64,000 nucleotides of DNA from Limibacillus sp. GTDB lineage: Bacteria > Pseudomonadota > Alphaproteobacteria > Kiloniellales > CECT-8803. The DNA lies in the NCBI GenBank assembly GCA_037379885.1, contig JARRJC010000006.1:28769-92768 (forward strand), written 5' to 3'. Within the stretch, counting starts at the first letter, position 1; every line of letters starts with the position of its first letter. The notes below the pieces were generated by a model. It was not told the origin of the DNA. It searched no databases and was given only the letters and a program-made list of their open reading frames with translations. A program made the position numbers and the translations under genes. Shown here one piece after another: positions 34,993-45,405 of this stretch.

Positions 34993-35766
34993 GTGACGAC
35001 ACAACTGCCTTACAGCCTTCAGGACCCGGCGAGCGAGCCGGTCAACCTCGGGCTTATCGTGTTGCAGGTGGACGAGACCATCGAGTCCGACTTCCGGCGC
35101 CTGATGCCCGCCAAGGGCGTTCGCGTGCTGCACAGCCGCATTCCGAGCCCGGACGCCATCACGCCGGAGACCCTGCTGGAGATGGGCAAGGCGCTGCCGC
35201 AGTCTGCAAGCCTCTTCCCGCCGCAGGCCTCGCTCCCCGTGATCGCCTATGCCTGTACCTCGGGCACGGCGGCCATGGGTGAGGCGCATGTCGCAAAGCA
35301 GGTGCGCAAAGGTTATCCCGGCGTTGAGGTCACAAACCCCCTTTCCGCGTTGAAGGCGGCGCTGGCGGCGCTGGAGTTACGGCGCGTGGCGCTGGTCAGC
35401 CCCTATATGAAGGCGGTCTCGGACGATACCTGCGCACGCCTGGAAGAGGGCGGCGCGACCGTCTGCCGGGTGGGCTCCTTCAACCAGACCGCGGACCGTC
35501 TGGTGGCGCGGATCGACCCCGGATCGGTGCTGGAGGCAGCGGTCACCATGGGGGCCGATAGCGACAGCGACGGCGTGGTGATTTCCTGCACCGCCTTGCC
35601 GGCGGTCGAGATTCTGGCGGAGGCCGAACGGAGAATCGGCAAGCCGGTCCTCGCCAGCAATCAGGCTCTCGCCTGGCACATGCTGCGCCTGGCGGGTATC
35701 GAGGGCGTTCAGCCGCAGATGGGCGCTCTCGGCAAAGCGGGCCTGCGGCTGCGCGAGGCGGTCTAG
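34993..35766 (+). CDS. Asp/Glu racemase-superfamily protein, EutA/maleate isomerase-like
   Basis: 257 residues. Two active-site cysteines are seen where the superfamily has them: VIAYACTSGTAAMGEAHVAK (~residue 83) and DGVVISCTALPAVEILAEAE (~residue 196). The motif NLGLIVLQVDETIESDFRRL and the NPLSALKAALAALE segment resemble maleate cis-trans isomerase and the ectoine-utilisation protein EutA. It starts 29 bp after the M24 gene with AAGGAAGGGAGCC upstream. Reaction unknown; epimerisation or isomerisation of an amino-acid intermediate is the likeliest kind. Confidence 0.78.
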   Translation: MTTQLPYSLQDPASEPVNLGLIVLQVDETIESDFRRLMPAKGVRVLHSRIPSPDAITPETLLEMGKALPQSASLFPPQASLPVIAYACTSGTAAMGEAHVAKQVRKGYPGVEVTNPLSALKAALAALELRRVALVSPYMKAVSDDTCARLEEGGATVCRVGSFNQTADRLVARIDPGSVLEAAVTMGADSDSDGVVISCTALPAVEILAEAERRIGKPVLASNQALAWHMLRLAGIEGVQPQMGALGKAGLRLREAV

Positions 35767-35995
35767 CGTCTCGCCCGCGGCTGGCGGTTTCTCCGCCGCC
35801 GCTTCTCCGCCGCTGCCACTCCTCAGTCCTCTGATTGGGATGGCGCTTTGCGCGTGCACGGGAGAGGGCCTTCCGCAAAGGCGCGCCTAGCAGTTGCTTT
35901 ACGCTGGTAAGTCTGTCATTTTCCGCCCCGTTTTTTAGGGGGACAGGAACGGAGACCGGACTTTTCGAGTCCGCATCCTTCCAAACCGGGAAATC

Positions 35996-36038
35996 GGCGC
36001 CTTTTGGCCAAGCTCCCCAAGGGGCCGGGCGCCTTTTG
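35996..36038. repeat. 11-bp direct repeat upstream of hppA
   Basis: GGCGCCTTTTG occurs at 35996-36006 and 36028-36038, 32 bp apart, with a GGCC-bounded GC hairpin between. It is in the 298-bp gap before hppA, which otherwise shows no gene. Could be a transcription-factor pair of sites or an RNA leader; not recognised. Confidence 0.5.
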
Positions 36039-36064
36039 CGTGTAGCGCAAAGAAGGGAAGTTCA

Positions 36065-38158
<2,094 letters not shown>

Positions 38159-38195
38159 GCCGAAAGGCGGCAGCGTCCTTCGTTGGACGGCTAAG

Positions 38196-38233
38196 AAAAC
38201 CCCCGGGAAGCGCTTCGGCTTTCCGGGGGTTTT
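38196..38233. terminator. Bidirectional terminator between hppA and bamE
   Basis: Stem built from AAAACCCCC (38196-38204) and GGGGGTTTT (38225-38233), extended inward by GG-AAGC pairs to a GCTTCG loop. A-run on one side and T-run on the other serve both the plus-strand hppA and the convergent minus-strand bamE. Confidence 0.93.
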
Positions 38234-38274
38234 TCGTTGCGATAACTCTTCGGGCCTGCACCGGCCCTTATGGA

Positions 38275-38754
38275 CTAAAGGCCCGTTTCGACCTGACGGC
38301 GCCCGAGCGACTCGCCGATGTTGCCGAAGATCTGGTCGAAGACGGTCAGCTCCTGGCCCTCGGTCGGCGTCTCGCGCTCGACGATCTCGATCTCCTGGCC
38401 ATCTTCCAGCGTGCGCAGCTCGGTCGCCTGGACGATCCCGGTATCGTCGAAGGTGACGATCAGGACGGAGCGTTCGATCTCCTCGGGCAGGGTGAAGGAG
38501 GCGCCTTGCTCCTCGCGCGAGCCGATGTAGTACCAAGTGCCGGATTCGAAGCTCGAGAGAGCCGACGGCGTGCCCAGCTTGGCCGCCACGTCGCGACGCG
38601 TGTCGATGCCGGGATTGATCGCCGAGATGTCTTCCAGGTCGGGCAGGTTGCCGCGCACGCGCACCTCGGAAGAGCAGGCGCCGAGCGCCAGCAGGCTAAC
38701 GCCGAGGAGGGCTGCGCCCATCAGACGCCGACCGGACTTGAGGTTGGCTTTCAT
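38275..38754 (-). CDS. bamE: Outer-membrane assembly lipoprotein BamE (SmpA/OmlA)
   Basis: 159 residues. Residues 1-26 are a lipoprotein signal with lipobox LALGAC at Cys27. The BamE domain follows: LEDISAINPGIDTRRDVAAK, LGTPSALSSFESGTWYYIGS and IVTFDDTGIVQATELRTLED. It would be anchored to the outer membrane and help the BAM complex insert beta-barrel proteins. The acidic C-terminal ~45 residues go beyond the core domain, as is usual in alphaproteobacteria. Confidence 0.92.
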   Translation of the reverse strand: MKANLKSGRRLMGAALLGVSLLALGACSSEVRVRGNLPDLEDISAINPGIDTRRDVAAKLGTPSALSSFESGTWYYIGSREEQGASFTLPEEIERSVLIVTFDDTGIVQATELRTLEDGQEIEIVERETPTEGQELTVFDQIFGNIGESLGRRQVETGL

Positions 38755-38972
38755 CGGTTCTGCGGCCTTTCCTTCAGGGAGCTGCCGTGCAACTGCATCT
38801 TCACTGCTTACCGCTTGAACCCGGTGCTTGGCAAGCCGGGCGTTTTCCCGGCCGCTTCATTGCGCCGCGGGCTTCCATTGCGTCACTCGGTCGCCTGGGG
38901 CTGGCAAAAACCATGGTACTGCTTTAGGTGAAACCTCCAGATGACCGGAACATGTAAGTGAGACACCGCGCC

Positions 38973-39530
38973 ATGGGTTTGAAAGACTTCTTCAACCGCA
39001 GCAATCCTCAAGAGGAAGCCGCCAGCGCTCTCTACGGGCAAGCGGTGGCCCAGGCGCGCCAAGCGGTCTTCTATGAACGGCTGGAAGTGCCAGACAGCCT
39101 GGACGGCCGCTTTGAGATGATCTGCCTGCATGTCTTCTTGCTGCTGCGCCGCCTGAAGCAGGAGACCGGCGGCGAGGCGCGCGCGACCTCCCAGGCGCTC
39201 TACGACGCCATGTTCGCCGACATGGACCGCTCCCTCCGCGAAATGGGCGTCGGCGATCTCGGCGTGGCCAAGCGGGTCAAGAAAATGGCCCAGGCGCTTT
39301 CCGGCCGGATCGCGGCCTACGAGGCGGCCATGGAGCAGGAAGGCGAAAAGCCGCTCGCCGACGCGCTGAGGCGAAACCTCTATGGCACGCTGCCGGACGT
39401 GGGCGCGGAGCCGCTCTCCGCCATGGCGCGCTATCTGCGCGGTCAGGCGTCGCATTTGGACGCCCAGGCGGGCGCCGGACTGCTCGCCGGGGAGGCGGCC
39501 TTCGCAGAGCCTTCCAGGACACTCGGTTAG
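38973..39530 (+). CDS. Ubiquinol-cytochrome c reductase chaperone (CBP3 family)
   Basis: 185 residues of the family named for yeast CBP3: GLKDFFNRSNPQEEAASALY, then FYERLEVPDSLDGRFEMICL and HVFLLLRRLKQETGGE, FADMDRSLREMGVGDLGVAK and KKMAQALSGRIAAYEAAM. Members assist cytochrome b maturation and assembly of the bc1 complex. ATG 38973 (MGLKDF) is preferred over GTG 38958. Divergent to bamE and followed by the DUF177 gene. Confidence 0.88.
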   Translation: MGLKDFFNRSNPQEEAASALYGQAVAQARQAVFYERLEVPDSLDGRFEMICLHVFLLLRRLKQETGGEARATSQALYDAMFADMDRSLREMGVGDLGVAKRVKKMAQALSGRIAAYEAAMEQEGEKPLADALRRNLYGTLPDVGAEPLSAMARYLRGQASHLDAQAGAGLLAGEAAFAEPSRTLG

Positions 39531-39557
39531 GCGTTCAATTCAGCGCTTTTAAAGCCG

Positions 39558-39586
39558 TTGACCCGTCTGCTCCTCTCCCGTATGTT
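39558..39586 (+). promoter_or_regulatory. Promoter of the DUF177-rpmF-plsX-fabH region
   Basis: TTGACC (39558-39563), 17-base spacer, TATGTT (39581-39586). It lies 64 bp before the ATG of the DUF177 gene and just after the stop of the bc1-chaperone gene. Confidence 0.65.
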
Positions 39587-39649
39587 CCCGGCCTTCCGCT
39601 GAGCCCCTGGCTGCTCATAGACGCTTCTAGTAAGGGCGAAGTTTCGGAA

Positions 39650-40204
39650 ATGTCCGACCACAGCGCATCCGAGTTCAGCCGCCTTTTCGACCCGGCGGGA
39701 CTGGGCGCGGCGACCAAAGAAATCCGCCTGAAGGCGCGCCCGGATGAAAGGGCCGCGCTGGCCCGCCGCCTGGGCCTGGTGGAACTGGAGAGTTTGACGG
39801 CGGAACTGCTGCTGGAGCGCGAGGGCCCCGAGGTCATCCGTCTCAGCGGCGAACTGGAAGCGGCGCTGGTCCAGACCTGCGTCGTGACCAACGAGCCTTT
39901 CGGGGCGCAGGTTCGTGTATCCTTGTCGCGGCGCTACCTGCAGGGCAGGGCGGCGCGGCAGGCGGAGGTCGAGGACATCGACCCCGAGGGCGACGATCCG
40001 CCGGAGCCGCTGGGCGACGCGGACCTTGACCTCGGTGAGGTGGTGAGCGAGGAGCTGGCGCTGGCGCTCGATCCCTATCCCCGCAAGCCGGGGCTGGCGC
40101 CGCTGAATTACTCCCTGGGTGACGAGCCTGGTCAGCCGGAGGAGCAAGAGAAAGACAACCCCTTTGCCGTCTTGGCGGATTTGAAGGGGAAGAAGCCCTC
40201 CTGA
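39650..40204 (+). CDS. yceD: DUF177/YceD-family protein
   Basis: 184 residues. The central conserved part is IRLSGELEAALVQTCVVTNEPF, followed by an acidic stretch (AEVEDIDPEGDDPPEPLGDA) and LDLGEVVSEELALALDPYPRKPG, the signature of YceD, which in plants and bacteria is linked to 23S rRNA processing and accumulation. It is found just upstream of rpmF as in E. coli and most Proteobacteria. ATG 39650; biochemical role unproven. Confidence 0.9.
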   Translation: MSDHSASEFSRLFDPAGLGAATKEIRLKARPDERAALARRLGLVELESLTAELLLEREGPEVIRLSGELEAALVQTCVVTNEPFGAQVRVSLSRRYLQGRAARQAEVEDIDPEGDDPPEPLGDADLDLGEVVSEELALALDPYPRKPGLAPLNYSLGDEPGQPEEQEKDNPFAVLADLKGKKPS

Positions 40205-40366
40205 AGCCCAAGGCGCTACGCCGCTGGCCTGGAGGGTGGGCGATCCCGCTGCAGCAGGACTTCTCATTGTTAGGGGGCTTGCTGTTGCCGGGCATTTTGG
40301 CTACAAGCGGGCGGTTTGCGCAGCAAGCCGCTGCGGAACCACAGAGTTTGAAAAGGATGGCAAGCC

Positions 40367-40549
40367 ATGGCTGTTCCTAAGAAGAAGATTTCTAAATCTA
40401 GGCGCAACATGCGCCGCTCTCACCACGCGCTGGGCAAGTCCAACCCCAACGAGTGCTCGAACTGCGGCGAGATGAAGCGCCCGCATCACGTTTGCCCGGC
40501 CTGCGGCCACTACGACAGCCGTGAGGTCGTCGAGGCCGAGTCCGTCTGA
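40367..40549 (+). CDS. rpmF: 50S ribosomal protein L32
   Basis: 60 residues: [22 protein letters not shown], then the zinc-ribbon cysteines in [34 protein letters not shown] precedes ATG 40367. A strong terminator follows, so plsX/fabH expression needs read-through or a further promoter. Confidence 0.98.
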   Translation: MAVPKKKISKSRRNMRRSHHALGKSNPNECSNCGEMKRPHHVCPACGHYDSREVVEAESV

Positions 40550-40608
40550 CTTGACGGACTCCAGGCCGGCTCGTTGCACTGATCGGACTGTGTGATGAGC
40601 CAGTCTCG

Positions 40609-40637
40609 AAGGGCCCCACGGCCCTTTCGTCTTTTTT
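40609..40637 (+). terminator. Terminator between rpmF and plsX
   Basis: Stem AAGGGCC / GGCCCTT (40609-40615, 40620-40626) with loop CCAC, followed by CGTCTTTTTT. It ends 24 bases before the plsX GTG and probably reduces transcription of the lipid genes relative to rpmF. Confidence 0.85.
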
Positions 40638-40661
40638 GACAACAGTCAGGCAGCGGGTCCC

Positions 40662-41720
40662 GTGAGTGCAGCAATCGTCATCGCTTTGGATGCGATGGGC
40701 GGCGATGCCGCCCCGGAGATGGTGCTGCGCGGCGCTCAGTTGGCGCGTAAGCGTTTTCCGGAGGTCCGCTTCCTCGTCTTCGGGCGCGAGTCCGAGGTCC
40801 AGCCTCTGATCGAGCGCTTCGAAGGGCTCTCGGAAATCTGCGAGCTGGTGCACACCGACGACGTGGTGGCCTCGGAGGAAAAGCCCTCCGTCGCGCTGCG
40901 CTCTGGCCGCAACTCCTCAATGCGTCTGGCGATCAACTCGGTCAAGGAAGGCCGCGCTCAGGCCGTGGTCTCCGCCGGTAACACCGGCGCCTTGATGGGC
41001 ATGGCAAAGTTCGTGCTGAAGACCCTGCCGGGTATCGACCGTCCCGCCATTGCCTCCTTCTTTCCGACCATCAAGGGCGAGTCCGTCATGCTCGACCTGG
41101 GCGCGAACGTCCAGTGCGACAGCGACAACCTCGTGGATTTCGCGATCATGGGGTCGGTCTTCTCGCGCTTGGTGCTGGGGCGTATCGACCCGACCATCGG
41201 CATCCTGAATGTCGGTTCGGAGGACAAGAAGGGGTTCGAGCAGCTCTGGGACGCCGCGGCGATCCTGCGCGGCTCAACCGGCCTGCCGGGAAAGTTCCAC
41301 GGCTTCGTGGAGGGCGACGACATCGCCAAGGGCACGGTGGACGTGATCGTCACCGACGGTTTTACCGGGAACATCGCGCTCAAGACGGCCGAGGGGACCG
41401 CAAAGCTGGTCAGCGAATACCTCCGCCAATCCTTCCGCTCTTCCTTCTTCGCCTCGCTTGGCTACCTGCTGGCGCGCGCGGCCATGCGCAAGCTGCGCCA
41501 CCGGCTGGACCCGCGGCGCTACAACGGCGCGATCTTCCTCGGCCTCAACGGCATCACGGTGAAGAGCCACGGCGGCACGGACGCGCTGGGCTTCGCCAAC
41601 GCCGTGGGGCTGGCGGTCGATCTGGCGCGGGAGAACTTCATCTCCCGCCTTCAGGAGGACTTCGGCAAGCTGTCCCGTGGTTCCGGCGAAAGCGGCGACG
41701 CAGCAGCGGAGGCCGTCTGA
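40662..41720 (+). CDS. plsX: Phosphate acyltransferase PlsX
   Basis: 352 residues. Motifs are [78 protein letters not shown] and [20 protein letters not shown]. It makes acyl-phosphate from acyl-ACP for phospholipid synthesis. GTG 40662 is the start ([14 protein letters not shown]). Its stop overlaps the fabH ATG (TGATG), the standard coupling of these two genes. Confidence 0.95.
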   Translation: MSAAIVIALDAMGGDAAPEMVLRGAQLARKRFPEVRFLVFGRESEVQPLIERFEGLSEICELVHTDDVVASEEKPSVALRSGRNSSMRLAINSVKEGRAQAVVSAGNTGALMGMAKFVLKTLPGIDRPAIASFFPTIKGESVMLDLGANVQCDSDNLVDFAIMGSVFSRLVLGRIDPTIGILNVGSEDKKGFEQLWDAAAILRGSTGLPGKFHGFVEGDDIAKGTVDVIVTDGFTGNIALKTAEGTAKLVSEYLRQSFRSSFFASLGYLLARAAMRKLRHRLDPRRYNGAIFLGLNGITVKSHGGTDALGFANAVGLAVDLARENFISRLQEDFGKLSRGSGESGDAAAEAV

Positions 41721-42697
41721 TGACTGTGCTGAGGTCCCGGATCACCGGCTGCGGTCACTATCTGCCGCAGCGCATCGTGACCAACGCCGATCTCGAGAAG
41801 ATGATCGACACCTCGGACGAATGGATCCGCAAGCGCACCGGCATCGGCGCACGCCACATCGCAGCGGAAGGCGAGATGACCTCCGACCTGGCCCGCGAGG
41901 CCGCGATTCAGACGCTGGCGAACGCCGGACGCAAGGCGGAGGAGGTCGACCTGATCGTGATGGCCACCTCCACGCCCGATGAGACCTTTCCCGCCACGGC
42001 GACCCGCGTGCAGGCGCAGCTCGGCATGACGCGGGGCGCCGCCTTCGACGTGCAGGCGGTCTGCTCGGGCTTTGTCTATGCCCTGGCCGTCGCCGACAAC
42101 TTCGTGAAGACGGGAGGCGCCTCCAAGGTCCTGGTGATCGGGGCGGAGACCTACTCGCGCATCCTGGACTGGCAGGACCGCGGCACCTGCGTGCTGTTCG
42201 GCGACGGCGCGGGCGCCGTGCTGCTCGAAGCCGAGCAGGGCAGGGGCGACAAGGCCGACCGCGGCATCCTCTCCACCCATATCTTCTCCGACGGCCGTCA
42301 CCACGACGCGCTCTACGTGGACGGCGGCCCCTCCTCGACCCAGAGCACCGGGCACCTGCGGATGCAGGGGCAGGAGGTCTTCCGCCACGCCGTCAACAAC
42401 ATGGCCCAGGCGATCGACGTGGCCCTGGACGCCAACGACCTGACGCCCGGCGAAGTGGACTGGCTGGTGCCCCATCAGGCCAACTCGCGCATCATCGAAG
42501 CGATGGCCCGAAAGCTGAACCTGCCCATGGATCAGGTGGTGATGACCGTGGACAAGCACGCCAACACCTCCTCGGCCTCGATACCGCTCGCGCTCTACGA
42601 AGGGATCAGCGACGGACGCATCCGTGAGGGTCAGCTGGCGCTGATGGAAGCCATGGGCGGCGGCTTCACCTGGGGTTCCGCAGTAGCAAGGCTTTAA
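41720..42697 (+). CDS. fabH: 3-oxoacyl-ACP synthase III (FabH)
   Basis: 325 residues with the complete triad: Cys115 in [14 protein letters not shown], His252 in [14 protein letters not shown], and Asn282 in [17 protein letters not shown]. It condenses acetyl-CoA with malonyl-ACP to begin fatty-acid synthesis. ATG 41720 overlaps the plsX stop; the much longer upstream reading in this frame is a shadow of plsX. Confidence 0.96.
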   Translation: MTVLRSRITGCGHYLPQRIVTNADLEKMIDTSDEWIRKRTGIGARHIAAEGEMTSDLAREAAIQTLANAGRKAEEVDLIVMATSTPDETFPATATRVQAQLGMTRGAAFDVQAVCSGFVYALAVADNFVKTGGASKVLVIGAETYSRILDWQDRGTCVLFGDGAGAVLLEAEQGRGDKADRGILSTHIFSDGRHHDALYVDGGPSSTQSTGHLRMQGQEVFRHAVNNMAQAIDVALDANDLTPGEVDWLVPHQANSRIIEAMARKLNLPMDQVVMTVDKHANTSSASIPLALYEGISDGRIREGQLALMEAMGGGFTWGSAVARL

Positions 42698-42798
42698 CTG
42701 CGACAACTTCAAGTGATGGATTAACTTCCATCCATCTCTTTCGCGACTCGCGCGATATCTAAATGTTGTCTCCTATCTCCCTGAGTTGACTTAATAAA

Positions 42799-42826
42799 TT
42801 GACGTCTCTTTCCAGCCTGGTGTAAC
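42799..42826 (+). promoter_or_regulatory. Probable ihfA promoter
   Basis: TTGACG (42799-42804) followed after 16 bases by TGTAAC (42821-42826), in an AT-rich stretch (TTAATAAATT) between fabH and ihfA. The -10 match is modest. Upstream GATGG/CCATC arms form a small inverted repeat near 42717-42735. Confidence 0.5.
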
Positions 42827-42858
42827 GTCGCTCAACGAACGTATGACAGGGGGAAAAA

Positions 42859-43152
42859 ATGACGGGCGAAACGGTTACCCGTGCGCAGCTGGGCGAGGCT
42901 GTCTATCACGAGGTCGGGCTATCACGGAACGAGTCCGCCGATCTGGTGGAAAGCGTGCTGGACGAAATCTCCGATGCGCTGGTGCGCGGGGAGACGGTGA
43001 AGATTTCTTCGTTCGGCAGTTTTTCCGTGCGCGAGAAGGGCCAACGGATCGGCCGTAACCCCAAGACCGGGGAAGAGGTGCCGATCCTGCCTCGCCGGGT
43101 TTTGGTCTTCCGCCCCTCCCATGTCCTCAAGGAACGAATCAACGAGTCCTGA
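42859..43152 (+). CDS. ihfA: Integration host factor alpha subunit
   Basis: 97 residues: [60 protein letters not shown] and the DNA-minor-groove arm [20 protein letters not shown]. It forms the IHF heterodimer with IhfB and bends DNA. RBS AGGGGGAAAAA before ATG 42859. Followed by merR in the usual alphaproteobacterial order. Confidence 0.96.
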   Translation: MTGETVTRAQLGEAVYHEVGLSRNESADLVESVLDEISDALVRGETVKISSFGSFSVREKGQRIGRNPKTGEEVPILPRRVLVFRPSHVLKERINES

Positions 43153-43222
43153 CGGTTGGATGTAAGGGCGGGGCTTTGGACCCCGGGGCCCTTGATCTCG
43201 GGACCCTTGAAGGAGACAGGCG

Positions 43223-43672
43223 ATGGCCACAGCGAAAAGCAACGGCAAGTCGGCGGCGGCCTTCCGCACCATCAGCGAGGTGGCGGACGAGCTCGATGTG
43301 CCGCAGCACGTGCTGCGCTTCTGGGAATCGAAATTCTCTCAGGTGAAGCCTCTGAAGCGGGGCGGCGGACGCCGCTACTACCGCCCGGAGGACGTGGAGC
43401 TTCTGCGCAAGATCCGCGACCTGCTCTATCAGGACGGCTACACCATCAAGGGCGTTCAGAAGCTGCTGCGCGAGGGACAGGTCAAGAAGCAGGACCTGGC
43501 GCCCGATACCGCCGCCTCCACGGCCAAGAAGGCCGCCTCCAGCGGCGCGAAGGCCGAGAGCAAGCGCAGCGCGGAGGCCGGTCTGGCCCCGGAGAAGAAG
43601 CGCGAACTGAAGTCCATGATGGACGAGCTGGAAGCGCTCAGGAGCGAGCTGAACAGCCTTTCGCGCGACTGA
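43223..43672 (+). CDS. MerR-family regulator adjacent to ihfA
   Basis: 149 residues. The MerR winged helix is at ~14-80: [40 protein letters not shown] and [20 protein letters not shown]. The C-terminal half is a low-complexity Ala/Lys-rich linker and a short coiled coil ([20 protein letters not shown]), with no metal-binding cysteines. This family always sits next to ihfA in alphaproteobacteria; its targets are unknown to me. RBS AAGGAGACAGGCG. Confidence 0.88.
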   Translation: MATAKSNGKSAAAFRTISEVADELDVPQHVLRFWESKFSQVKPLKRGGGRRYYRPEDVELLRKIRDLLYQDGYTIKGVQKLLREGQVKKQDLAPDTAASTAKKAASSGAKAESKRSAEAGLAPEKKRELKSMMDELEALRSELNSLSRD

Positions 43673-43705
43673 CGGCGGCTCTTCCTTTCGATGCGTTTTC
43701 GGCGA

Positions 43706-43734
43706 TTGCAATGGCCCCGTCGCCCCGTTATATA
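43706..43734 (+). promoter_or_regulatory. tRNA-Pro promoter
   Basis: TTGCAA (43706-43711), 17-base spacer, TATATA (43729-43734), followed by the GC-rich discriminator GGGGCC typical of stringently controlled stable-RNA promoters. The tRNA starts 40 bases downstream. Confidence 0.75.
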
Positions 43735-43774
43735 GGGGCCTTCTTCACCCGCCTTTCCTTTCGGCGGCCACGGT

Positions 43775-43851
<77 letters not shown>

Positions 43852-43890
43852 ATTCTTCCTAACCTTGTTGAAAATTGCTGTGGCGGGCAA

Positions 43891-45036
43891 TTAGTAGCTC
43901 TCCCGCAGCATGGCCTCGTAGTCGGCGGCGCTGGCTTTGCGGGGGTTGGTGGCGTGGCAGTGGTCCTTGAGGGCGGCCTGGGCGATGGCGGGCAGGGTCG
44001 CCTCGGCGACGCCCATGGCGCCAAGTCCCTCCGGGATGCCGAGGCGGCGGTTCATGGCGAGGAGCGCTTCGGCGCAGGCCTCTGCGCTGTCGTCGGTGAG
44101 CCCCATGACCGCTGCGACCTGCTCCAGCTTGTCGCCCACGGCCGGCGCGTTGAAGCGGATGACCGCAGGCATCACCACGGCGTTCAGCGTGCCGTGGTGG
44201 AGCCGCAGGGTCTCGTCCGCGCCCAGGGGGTGGGAGAGGGCATGGACCGCCCCCAGGCCCTTCTGGAAGGCCATGGCCCCCTCCATGGAGCCCATCATCA
44301 TGTTCCAGCGCGCCTCGCGGTCGCCGCCGTCGGCCACCGCCCGCTCGATGTGGCTCCAGACCCGGGCCATGCCGTCCAGGGCGATGGCATCGGCGGGCGG
44401 ATTGACGGCATTGGAGAGGAAGGTCTCGATGCAGTGGGCGAGCGCGTCCAGCCCCGTGGCAGCCGTCAGGCCCGCGGGCAGCCCGACGGTCAGTTCGGGG
44501 TCGCAGAGCGCCAGGCTGGGCAGCATGTGCGGGCTGAGGATGCCGAGCTTGCGCCCGTCGGCCATGATGAGCACCGCGCCGCGTCCCACCTCGCTGCCGG
44601 TCCCCGCGGTGGTGGGGATGGCGATCAAGGGGCGGCTGAAGGGCTTGGCGAGCCGCTGAAGCCCGCCTTCAACCAGCGCGTACTGAGACAAGGGCGGCTC
44701 GTGGTCGCCCAGCAGGCGCACGGCCTTGCCCAGATCCATGGAGGAGCCGCCGCCGAGCGCGACCACGCCGTCGCACGCCGCCTCGCGCAGCAGGGCCGCT
44801 GCTTCCAGCGCCTGGGCCTCAGTCGGGTTGGGCAGGGTTTTGTCATAGACGGCGGCCCGCTGGCGCAGGTCCGGCCCCAGCACCTCGAGCAGCTGGTCCA
44901 GAAGCCCGGAGGCCTTCAGCCCCGGATCGGTCACGATCAACGGGCGCTCGACCCCCAGGGCCGCCAGCTCGTCTTTCAGGGACGCAAGCGCGCCGAAATC
45001 AAAGGAAATACGCGTTAGGTAGTTGATGGTCGCCAC
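43891..45036 (-). CDS. Iron-containing alcohol dehydrogenase
   Basis: 381 residues of the Fe-ADH family: LIVTDPGLKASGLLDQLLEV, GVVALGGGSSMDLGKAVRLL, IAIPTTAGTGSEVGRGAVLI, and the metal ligands in TGLDALAHCIETFLSN and AVHALSHPLGADETLRLHHG. I use GTG 45036 as start (AGGGGAACC lies 8 bases upstream; VATINYLTRISF is the natural N-terminus), although an ATG at 45066 is also open. Substrate unknown. Only ~35% or so of its residues appear shared with the Fe-ADH at 21914 by eye, so they are not recent duplicates. Confidence 0.86.
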   Translation of the reverse strand: MATINYLTRISFDFGALASLKDELAALGVERPLIVTDPGLKASGLLDQLLEVLGPDLRQRAAVYDKTLPNPTEAQALEAAALLREAACDGVVALGGGSSMDLGKAVRLLGDHEPPLSQYALVEGGLQRLAKPFSRPLIAIPTTAGTGSEVGRGAVLIMADGRKLGILSPHMLPSLALCDPELTVGLPAGLTAATGLDALAHCIETFLSNAVNPPADAIALDGMARVWSHIERAVADGGDREARWNMMMGSMEGAMAFQKGLGAVHALSHPLGADETLRLHHGTLNAVVMPAVIRFNAPAVGDKLEQVAAVMGLTDDSAEACAEALLAMNRRLGIPEGLGAMGVAEATLPAIAQAALKDHCHATNPRKASAADYEAMLRESY

Positions 45037-45241
45037 GGCTCTGGTTCCCCTGCGCTGCCCGTTCATCGCCGGATACCGCCACCCGGCGGCCTCGGGCCGT
45101 CAGCTTGCAGACCATCCAGTCGGGCTTCAAGGGGTTGTCGAACCACGGCAACTTGCCGCCGGCTTGGGTCAAGCCACGCTTCAGCCAGGCGATTTGCAGC
45201 TCGACAGGCCGTGGGCTCGCCACGGCGTGTTGTTCACGCAT
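44999..45241 (-). CDS. Small hypothetical protein upstream of the iron-ADH
   Basis: 80 residues. ATG 45241 is preceded by a strong ribosome site (GGGAGGG, 7 bases upstream). The sequence VELQIAWLKRGLTQAGGKLP followed by WFDNPLKPDWMVCKLTARGR looks like a compact folded core rather than a random frame; the last ~25 residues (DERAAQGNQSRGDH) overlap the start of the ADH gene in another frame. I do not recognise the function. If real it would be translated just ahead of, and overlapping, the ADH gene. Confidence 0.55.
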   Translation of the reverse strand: MREQHAVASPRPVELQIAWLKRGLTQAGGKLPWFDNPLKPDWMVCKLTARGRRVAVSGDERAAQGNQSRGDHQLPNAYFL

Positions 45242-45405
45242 GGATGCCCTCCCAAGCGATCCATGTCGTCCCCTTCGTCCCCTAATCTACGGCAAGGGAA
45301 GGGGAAACACCAGCGCCGCCGCCCCCGCGCCTCCCCCGCGCCGCAAGGCAGCCATGCCGTGGGCACGGCTTGTCCGCGCCGCGGGCGCGCGCGATAATCC
45401 GGGTC

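Noticed and set aside
32566..35766. Complete ectoine degradation cluster
   Set aside because: No ectoine transporter, DoeB deacetylase, transaminase, semialdehyde dehydrogenase or EnuR regulator; only EutA-like and M24 similarity.
43891..45036. The two iron-containing ADHs as a recent duplication
   Set aside because: They share only family motifs and differ in length and neighbours; no nucleotide-level similarity is apparent.
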